Origin: JAZKFR01 sp040386295
GTDB lineage: Bacteria; Pseudomonadota; Gammaproteobacteria; Burkholderiales; Rhodocyclaceae
Length of the DNA stretch: 22,783 bases
Assembly: GCA_040386295.1 (NCBI GenBank)
Contig: JAZKFR010000171.1
Span: 1 to 22,783, forward strand
Direction of reading: 5' to 3'
The notes beneath the pieces are model-generated. The model was not told the DNA's origin. It saw only the letters and a list, made by a program, of their open reading frames with translations, and made no database searches. This document shows, piece by piece, positions 12,625 through 18,971 of the stretch. The position numbers and the translations under genes were made by a program. The first letter of the stretch is position 1, and the number at the start of each line of letters is the position of its first letter.

Positions 12625-14991
12625 TTAGCTGGGAGTCGTAGTACTGGGGGTAGGGTGCTTAGGCTTTCCCAGCCATTTTTTTTCATATTCTTCCAGCTTT
12701 TCGAGCTGCGCTTTATCGAGTTTTTGTGATAGGTATGGGTTTTTTACTTGTGCATAATGCTCTAGATACAGACTATGAACATAGGGCATATGCTCAGTTT
12801 CATAGAGTAAGAGGCAATTCGCCATTGGTTTTTGCCCTCTCGTTAGACGTAAATTACCCCTTTCTTTCATTAGGTTGATAAGCTCGTATTGCTCCAGAAT
12901 CTCCTCTTCCAGCACATTAAAACTAGTATCTTGAACCCCCTCTGCACGCCTTATGCTCTTAAGTGCTGGGAACCTGCCCGTGCTTATTTCTCGGAACAAT
13001 TCGCTGTGCGCGAAGCCTACGTTCCGCATGTCAAGCGTTTTTAGTGGACCAGAGTATGGTATGACGGATAGCAAGTCGTTTAGCCTTACGGCTTCATGTC
13101 GGTTGATTTCTATCTGAAGAGCGGTTATTTGTATCTGAAGAGCGGTTATTCTATTCTTAGCTTGAAGGAGCTCGTTTGCCAAATCCGCTTGTTCGCGCGA
13201 CTGGGTTGTGAGTTCCGTAAGGGTTTTCTCGGCTTCTTGGTGTACCGCATTTGAGACCTGTTCGTCTTGTGCGGCGAGTGTTAGAGCTTGGCGTAACCCT
13301 TCTAGCTTTTGTTGATGCGGCTTTAGTTCTTCCGTAACTGCTTTAGTAGCTGCTTTAAGTTTCTCCGCAGCGGCTCTTATTTGGTCTGAATTGCGATTAT
13401 CCACAGCTTTGATATGAACACTTTGGCTCTGAGCCAAGTTTTGCTCTAACTTACTGATTTTATCATTCTCTTCTGCGATTTGAGTGGTGAGCCGAGCTGT
13501 TATTTCCTGCTTTGACTCCAGCGCCCTCTGTAACAACTCTGCACGAGCGCTAGCTGTTTTAATTTGATTGCCAAGCTTAGCAGTAGCTTCGGCAGTGGCC
13601 TTAGCAGTAGCTTCGGCAGTGGCCTTAGCAGTAGCCTCAGGAGTTGGTAATTTTCGAAGTAACACGTCTCGCTCTGCGACTAGGTCTGCATGCGACGAAC
13701 GCAATTCCTTGATCTCTGGCACATCCCATTTCAAATCAGCAAGGTTTAGGTTTTCTAGGGAGGGGCATCGGCCTAGGAAGATTTTCAGTTCTTCGTGTTC
13801 CTCCTTGCTTAAAGTGGCGCCAGCTAGATTTATTGTTTTGATTTTGTCCGTTTTTTCTCTCTCTAAACGAGCAAGCGCCGCGAGTGCCCCGGGCACATCA
13901 GGCATCTCTACTACTTCTAGTTTATTGAATTTTCGCAGGATATCTGGATCGAGCGTCTCCCCAGTATTAGAGATTCTGAGCTCTTTTACCTTTGGTCCGA
14001 GTTGCTTCAAAAGTGGGTTGATTCCTTCTGAGTTTGAAAAATCAACTTTTTCTAAATTAACGTAGTGAGGCAATGCGTCGACCATCCTTGTTTTGGCAGC
14101 CTCATTTAGTTTCATACCACGCATGGTGACGCTTTTCAGCTGTCCGCGCCGCTCTTGTGGGATGCTCTGAAATATGGTTGGTGCGTGTGTTGGTGCGTCT
14201 TCACGCCCGTCATGAAACGTGACATCTCGAAGCTTTGGAAAATTTTTTAATGAAAAATCGGGTCCCGGTTTGTGATTCGTTAAAACTAACGCTCTGCAAC
14301 GTTTTTTCAGTACGGAAGGTGTTTTGTTAACAAAGTCTTGAGTTTCTGATGGCTTGAACAGCTGGCGAGGAGGGCCCATTTGCAGGTGATCATGAGATAC
14401 ACCCTGGTAATCCAGTGTGTACCTCATTTTTCGGTCAAATCTTTGTGAAAATGGATGCGGCTCAAGCGCCGACTTAGAACTTAATTCGTATTGCCCTTTA
14501 TGCAAAGGCAAATGCACAGGTTCCGCTTTCTGCCAGCGGAAGGTATGCTTCAGCGTTGTCATTACAGGTCTAGTTGTCTTACTTCTGAATGTTTCTGCAA
14601 TGAGTAATTCTTCAGGGCTTAATTCGGGTTTGACTGCCTTGCGCCGCCTTAGATCTTCTCTAACTATTCTTTTTGCTCGAAGTCGAAATTGCTTAAGTGT
14701 CTCTGCGACTGTCTTCCGTGGTGAATTTTGTGTGTGGGGGGGGGAGTCTTTCCTTATTAACTCTGCCTCTGTTCTATGGGAGCCGTCCCGTTCAGGCGCA
14801 TTACCTTGCGTCTGAAGATTCTCTGGGGCTGGGGTGATTTCATTTTCAGCAGAGTGCGCACGCTCGTGCAAGAGGGTTGATGGTCCTCCTTGCGGAGTGG
14901 CGAGGCTTTCACCTTCTCGACATTCTTTATTTGTAAGGTCTGGGGAGGAATGTGCTCTAACCATATTATTAAAATGATTAAGACGAAACAT
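12625..14991 (-). CDS. Leucine-rich-repeat/coiled-coil protein, candidate T3SS effector
   Basis: I do not recognise this 788-residue protein as a named family. Residues 1-95 are polar and Ser/Pro/Asn/Glu-rich, without a signal peptide. Residues 95-125 are strongly basic. About 230-425 contains irregular leucine-rich repeats (RALVLTNH, PKLRDVTFHD, QLKSVTMRG, NLEKVDFSN, KVKELRISN, KLEVVEMPD, KIKTINLAG, SLENLNLAD). About 430-630 is a long Ala/Glu/Gln/Lys coiled coil starting with an ATAKATAE octapeptide repeat. LRR-like sequence resumes at 645-680 (PLKTLDMRN, ALKSI). The last 100 residues are charged and end Pro/Thr-rich. The start has GGAG 10 bases upstream. The gene lies between bpt and pyrD and is visibly more AT-rich than they are. 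A hrp-box-like promoter lies about 227 bases upstream. These features suggest an injected effector, but that is inference. Confidence 0.8.
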   Translation of the reverse strand: MFRLNHFNNMVRAHSSPDLTNKECREGESLATPQGGPSTLLHERAHSAENEITPAPENLQTQGNAPERDGSHRTEAELIRKDSPPHTQNSPRKTVAETLKQFRLRAKRIVREDLRRRKAVKPELSPEELLIAETFRSKTTRPVMTTLKHTFRWQKAEPVHLPLHKGQYELSSKSALEPHPFSQRFDRKMRYTLDYQGVSHDHLQMGPPRQLFKPSETQDFVNKTPSVLKKRCRALVLTNHKPGPDFSLKNFPKLRDVTFHDGREDAPTHAPTIFQSIPQERRGQLKSVTMRGMKLNEAAKTRMVDALPHYVNLEKVDFSNSEGINPLLKQLGPKVKELRISNTGETLDPDILRKFNKLEVVEMPDVPGALAALARLEREKTDKIKTINLAGATLSKEEHEELKIFLGRCPSLENLNLADLKWDVPEIKELRSSHADLVAERDVLLRKLPTPEATAKATAEATAKATAEATAKLGNQIKTASARAELLQRALESKQEITARLTTQIAEENDKISKLEQNLAQSQSVHIKAVDNRNSDQIRAAAEKLKAATKAVTEELKPHQQKLEGLRQALTLAAQDEQVSNAVHQEAEKTLTELTTQSREQADLANELLQAKNRITALQIQITALQIEINRHEAVRLNDLLSVIPYSGPLKTLDMRNVGFAHSELFREISTGRFPALKSIRRAEGVQDTSFNVLEEEILEQYELINLMKERGNLRLTRGQKPMANCLLLYETEHMPYVHSLYLEHYAQVKNPYLSQKLDKAQLEKLEEYEKKWLGKPKHPTPSTTTPS
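13111..13150 (-). repeat. 21-bp period tandem duplication in the LRR/coiled-coil gene
   Basis: The 19-base word tatctgaagagcggttatt occurs at 13111-13129 and 13132-13150 (period 21). It is in frame and encodes ITALQIQITALQIEI, that is one duplicated heptad of the coiled coil. Confidence 0.92.
13577..13643 (-). repeat. 24-bp tandem repeat (2.8 copies) in the LRR/coiled-coil gene
   Basis: Perfect 24-base units at 13577-13600 and 13601-13624 are followed by a diverging partial third copy to about 13643. They encode the octapeptide series EATAKATA at residues 452-472, where the coiled coil begins. Confidence 0.95.
14736..14744 (-). repeat. Homopolymer tract of nine G (C on the coding strand) early in the LRR gene
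   Basis: Nine consecutive G residues on the plus strand encode the Ser-Pro-Pro-His stretch at residues 83-86. The frame is intact in this assembly. A change of one base would truncate the protein, so it could serve as a slippage switch or be a sequencing-error hotspot. Confidence 0.9.
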
Positions 14992-15217
14992 GATTTTTGG
15001 TCTCCATTGAAGGCGGTCACCAGAAGCGTAAGAAATGAGAAGCGAATTTATTGCTGTTTGGCGCCTAGGCTTTTTAAGCGCGCGGGGTGTTTTATCTTTT
15101 GTTCAATCTGTTGCTCATTCTGAATTCTAAATGCTTTTCCTGGTTTTTTGCGCGATATTTTTTGGCTGTTGTGCTCTCGGGGTTTTCCGACCTTATTACT
15201 CTAGCCCCTCTTCTTTA

Positions 15218-15245
15218 TTAGTGGCCGTGCGCGATCAAAAGTTCC
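15218..15245 (-). promoter_or_regulatory. Hrp-box-like promoter upstream of the LRR/coiled-coil gene
   Basis: Read on the minus strand, GGAACT (15245-15240), a 15-base spacer and CCACTAA (15224-15218) match the HrpL consensus GGAACC-N15/16-CCACNNA with one mismatch. The site lies in the 267-base gap between bpt and the LRR gene and points at the LRR gene. It would give a leader of about 220 bases. Spacer length equals that of the site at 21889-21916. Confidence 0.55.
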
Positions 15246-15258
15246 TTTTTTTGCTCAC

Positions 15259-16065
15259 CTAAAGTGTTTGCCATCGCCCTTCGATGAGTCCCTCAATCGT
15301 TTGAAATTTTGCTTTGTAAGCCATTTTTTGGCTGTGTTCTACCCAGTAGCCTAGGTACAGGTAGGGCAGCTGGTGTAGGCGGCATTGTTCGATTTGCCAG
15401 AGGATGTTGTAGGTACCTAGGCTGCCTGGGTAGTCTGGGTCGAAGAAGGTGTATACCGAGGAGAGTCCATCGTTGAGCACGTCGATGATGCTGACCATGC
15501 GGACGATTCTGGGTGGGGTGTGCTTTTGCTGCGCCCTGTGTTGTCTTGCGTCTGGGTTTGTGTTTTGGCCTAGCTGCTCGTCTTCATCTTCGTCTGCGTG
15601 CTCACTAAACTCGACAAGCCGGGTGTCGATTTGGCTGAGAAGTAGGCTTTGTCGGTATTGTTCTGGCTCGTCTAGATCCATGCCATTGCCTGCGTGGCGA
15701 GCGCGTTGATAGCGTTGGTAGAGTTGGTAGTGGTGCGCTGAAAAACGCAGAGCTTGTTCCTGTGCTAGTAGATTTTGGTGCGTTTTGCTACTGCGTCTTT
15801 GGCTGCGCGTGGGTTGGAACTGAGCTACCGGGATGCGTACTGGGATGCAGGCTTGACAGTGATCGCACGCGGGACGGTAGGTGATGTTGCCGCTGCGACG
15901 AAAGCCGTTTTGGACGAGTTGGCTATAGCGATCTTTGCTCATGCGCTGGCTTTGCAGCACGATTTGTGAGCGCGCTTGTTGCTCGCTTAGGTAGCTACAG
16001 GGGTAGGCTTTTGTATGGTAGAGCGGGACTTCGTCGGGATGGGGATTCTGTACTGGGGTGGTCAT
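15259..16065 (-). CDS. bpt: Aspartate/glutamate leucyltransferase (Bpt, ATE family)
   Basis: This 268-residue aminoacyl-tRNA-protein transferase attaches leucine from Leu-tRNA to proteins with N-terminal Asp or Glu, marking them for ClpSAP degradation. Features are an N-terminal Cys region (AYPCSYL), the SGNITYRPACDHCQACIPVRIPV block with three cysteines, and the C-terminal catalytic segment MVSIIDVLNDGLSSVYTFFDPDYPGSLGTYNILWQI with YLYLGYWV. Between SQIDTRLVEF and IVRMVSI there is a hydrophilic stretch (about residues 156-188, first DEDEDE then Gln/His/Arg-rich) that is longer than I recall in homologs. It lies 26 bases after aat on the same strand, a functionally matched pair, so co-transcription is likely. 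Confidence 0.94.
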   Translation of the reverse strand: MTTPVQNPHPDEVPLYHTKAYPCSYLSEQQARSQIVLQSQRMSKDRYSQLVQNGFRRSGNITYRPACDHCQACIPVRIPVAQFQPTRSQRRSSKTHQNLLAQEQALRFSAHHYQLYQRYQRARHAGNGMDLDEPEQYRQSLLLSQIDTRLVEFSEHADEDEDEQLGQNTNPDARQHRAQQKHTPPRIVRMVSIIDVLNDGLSSVYTFFDPDYPGSLGTYNILWQIEQCRLHQLPYLYLGYWVEHSQKMAYKAKFQTIEGLIEGRWQTL

Positions 16066-16091
16066 AGCGGGTTTGCTTGCTGTGGATTAGG

Positions 16092-16808
16092 TCATGAGAT
16101 CCAAGCGCCGCTGGCAGCGTGTTCTGACCAGGGGGCGTTGTTTTGCTGCGTTGCTTGGGTGAGTTGTTTGACTTGCTCGATGAATTGTTGGCGCGGCATG
16201 GTGCGTGCGCCGAGCGAGGCGAGATGCGGGGTGTGCATTTGACAGTCGATTAGGCCGAAGCCTTGTTGTTGGAGAAAGCGGGTGAGGTGGGCGAGGGCGA
16301 TTTTGGAGGCATCTGTTTGTAGCGAGAACATGGATTCGCCGTAGAACATGCGGCCAATGGCGAGGCCGTATAAGCCGCCAACGAGTTTGTCTTGTGCCCA
16401 GGTTTCTACCGAGTGAGCGATACCGAGTTTGAACAGTTGTTGGTAGGCGCGCTGCATGGCGTGGGTGATCCAGCTGCCGTTTTGTTCTGCGCGCGGGGTG
16501 TTGGCGCAGGCTTGTATGGTTTGGTCAAAATGGCTGTCGAGGCGTATTTGGTAAGCGCCAGCACGTAGGGTGCGGCGTAGCGAACGGCTGATTTTAAATT
16601 CACTGGGAAGTAGAACCATGCGCGGGTCGGGACTCCACCAGAGAATCGGTTGCTCTTCTGAGAACCAGGGGAAGATGCCTTGTTGGTAGGCGGCGATGAT
16701 GCGTTCTGGCGAAAGGTCGCCGCCAGCGCAGAGTAGGCCATTGGGTTCTTGGCATGCTTGGCTGAGGGGCGGAAAGCTATGGGTGTGGTGGTCAAGCCAG
16801 TGCAGCAT
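16092..16808 (-). CDS. aat: Leucyl/phenylalanyl-tRNA-protein transferase
   Basis: This 238-residue cytoplasmic enzyme adds Leu or Phe to proteins with N-terminal Lys or Arg as the other branch of the bacterial N-degron pathway. Family signatures are GLLCAGGDLSPERIIAAYQQGIFPWF, WWSPDPRMVL, AYQQLFKLGIAHSVE, KLVGGLYGLAIGRMFYGESMFS, ASKIALAHL and LIDCQM. Length is normal for the family. It heads the minus-strand group aat-bpt, upstream of the LRR gene and pyrD. It is divergent from the REC-GGDEF-EAL gene with a 317-base region between. Confidence 0.96.
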   Translation of the reverse strand: MLHWLDHHTHSFPPLSQACQEPNGLLCAGGDLSPERIIAAYQQGIFPWFSEEQPILWWSPDPRMVLLPSEFKISRSLRRTLRAGAYQIRLDSHFDQTIQACANTPRAEQNGSWITHAMQRAYQQLFKLGIAHSVETWAQDKLVGGLYGLAIGRMFYGESMFSLQTDASKIALAHLTRFLQQQGFGLIDCQMHTPHLASLGARTMPRQQFIEQVKQLTQATQQNNAPWSEHAASGAWIS

Positions 16809-17125
16809 GGTGTTGTTTGTTGCGGGTGAGGGTTTTTTGTCTCGGAGAATTGCGTTTGTGAGGTTTGTGAGTTTGCCTGCATGCGTTCAATGCAAGCTTC
16901 GCCAGTATGCCATGGCCTAAGGGCTTGAGGCTATTCCTGCTGGGGATTGAGTTGGTGGCGAGAGCGGCGCAGTGAGGCAGAGTGCTAGCCAGATGTTCGG
17001 GCGTTTTTGCTTTGCTATTTTGGGTTTGTTCATCGCTCGAGCGGCTGGGGGCGTGTGCTAATCTGCCTCATCTACTGGGGTGTCTTTTTTGCATTGTCGG
17101 CGCGGTGCTTGAGTTTGGAGATTTT
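16809..17125. other. Intergenic region between divergent aat and the c-di-GMP regulator gene
   Basis: No RNA gene, repeat or confident promoter element was recognised in these 317 bases, which must hold the divergent promoters. The regulator's reading frame is open back to 16982, but the encoded upstream sequence shows no domain and no better start. Confidence 0.5.
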
Positions 17126-18945
17126 ATGAATCAAACGGTTGCTGGCTCTGATGGAGAGGTGCATGGGGTGCAGCCAATGCTTGGCTCGGTGTCTGCGGCG
17201 AGCCTGATTTTGGTTGTTGAGGATTCGACGAGTATGCGGCAGAGCTTGGTGCATATTTTGTCCTTAGCTGGGTTTCAGGTTGATTCTGCTGCGCATGGTG
17301 TGGAGGCTTTGCAGTGTATGGCACGGCGCAAGCCCGATCTGGTGCTGAGCGATGTGATGATGCCGGTGATGGATGGCCATGCTTTGTTGGTGGCGATGCG
17401 CTCGGATAGCGTGTTGATGCAAATTCCGGTGATTTTGTTGTCGTCGCTGGCTGACCATGCGTCTTTGCGTCATGCGATGAATCTGGGGTCGGATGATTAT
17501 TTGACCAAGCCTTGTTTGCCCGACGATTTGTTGCTGGCGATCAGAACTCGCTTGGCGCGGAGCGCGCAGCAGCGGGCGGAGAGTGCGCGTTTGGCGGTTG
17601 AGACGCAGCGCTTACGCCATGTTGATGCTTTGACTGAGCTGCCGAATCGCGATGCTTTACTTNNNNNNNNNNGCAGGCTTTGGCGGCGGCGAGTCGGGCG
17701 CAGAGGCGTTTGGCTTTGATGGTGCTTGGGCTTGATGGCTTTAGCCGGATCAACGATTCTTTGGGTTATGCCTTGGGCGATGTGTTGTTGCGTGCGGTGG
17801 CGGATCGTTTGCAGGCTGAAATTGATCGTTCGATTGGTGGGCGCGCTTTGGAGGGCGCCGGTGGTTTGGCTCGGTTGCGCGGTGATTTGTTTGCGCTGAG
17901 TTGGGTGGTCGGGCCGTATGAGTCGATTGATGTGGTGGATGATTTGGTGCGCCGTTTGTTAGTTGACTTGGCTGAGCCGATCAATGTGGGCACACAAGAT
18001 GTTTTTTTGGCGGCGAGTGTCGGCATCAGTATTTATCCCGAGGATAGCCAAAGCGCAGAGGCTTTGTTGGCGCATGCTGAGATTGCGGTGCATGAGGCAA
18101 AGCGTAGCGGTGGCGGGCGTTTTTCTTATTTTTCGGCGAGCATGAACGCGGCGGCAGCGGAGCGTTTGCGGTTGCACAATGATTTGCATCGGGTGTTGCA
18201 GCGGCATGAGTTGTTTTTGCATTACCAGCCGCAAATCTCGGTGATTAGCGGGCGCATTGTCGGGTTTGAGGTCTTGTTGCGTTGGCAGCATCTTGAGCTT
18301 GGTTTGGTGCCGCCGGCGCGGTTTATTCCGATTGCTGAGGAGAATGGCCAGATTTTGCCGATTGGCGCTTGGGTTTTGGAGGCGGCTTGCGCGCAGTTGA
18401 AAGCCTGGCTTGATGAGGGTTTTGGCCCTTTGCGCGTGGCGGTGAATTTGTCAGCGCGGCAGTTTGCTGATGGTGATTTGTGTACTTTGGTCAGTGATGT
18501 ATTGGCGCGCACCGGTTTGCCCACGGCGAGTTTGGAGCTTGAGATTACTGAGGGGACCGCGATGCAGGGCGCTGAGCGGACGATCTCTATCATGCACAGG
18601 CTGAAGGCGCTGGGGGTGAGTCTAGCGCTTGATGACTTTGGCACGGGCTATTCGAGTCTGTCTTATCTCAAGCGTTTTCCGATTGATGTGCTGAAAATCG
18701 ATCAATCTTTTGTTCGAGACATTACGACTGATCCGGCGGATACGGCGATTACCCGCGCTTTGGTTTTGCTGGCGCGTAGTTTTGGTATGTCGGTGATCGC
18801 GGAGGGGGTTGAGGATGCCGAGCAGTTACGCTTTATTGCTGAGCTGCGTTGCGAGGATTATCAGGGTTATTACTTTAGCCGCCCTTTGTCGGCACAGGAT
18901 ATTACTCAGTTGTTGCAACGGCAGAGCCTGCTGCCGCTGCTTTGA
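17126..18945 (+). CDS. Response regulator with REC, degenerate GGDEF and EAL domains (crossed by an assembly gap)
   Basis: The two frames on either side of the N run (17663-17672) form one gene. Residues 25-145 are a receiver domain: acidic pair Glu32/Asp33, phospho-acceptor Asp76 (LVLSDVMMP), Lys128 (LTKP). The GGDEF domain starts at HVDALTELPNRDALL, continues after the gap with LALMVLGLDGFSRINDSLGYALGD, and has RGDLF in place of GGDEF, so cyclase activity is doubtful. The EAL domain has EVLLRW for EALLRW but keeps NLSARQF, ELEITEG, LDDFGTGYSSLSYL, KIDQSFV and AEGVED, so c-di-GMP phosphodiesterase activity is plausible. The start at 17126 is chosen for GGAG 5 bases upstream. The frame changes across the gap, so 10 Ns is not the true length; 11 missing bases would restore the frame and a normal GGDEF spacing. 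A terminator follows the stop. Confidence 0.9.
17663..17672. other. Assembly gap (10 N)
   Basis: Ten undetermined bases interrupt the GGDEF coding region. The coding frame before it (codons beginning at positions congruent to 2 mod 3) differs from that after it (congruent to 1 mod 3), so the real gap length must be 3k+2, for example 8 or 11. Confidence 0.98.
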
Positions 18946-18950
18946 GTTGC

Positions 18951-18968
18951 GGCTCGTCGGAGCCTTTT
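18951..18968 (+). terminator. Rho-independent terminator after the REC-GGDEF-EAL gene
   Basis: A 5-bp GC-rich stem (ggctc/gagcc) with a GTCG tetraloop is followed directly by tttt and a T-rich stretch, six bases after the stop codon. It lies in the 26-base gap before the convergent mutS stop. Confidence 0.6.
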
Positions 18969-18971
18969 GCT

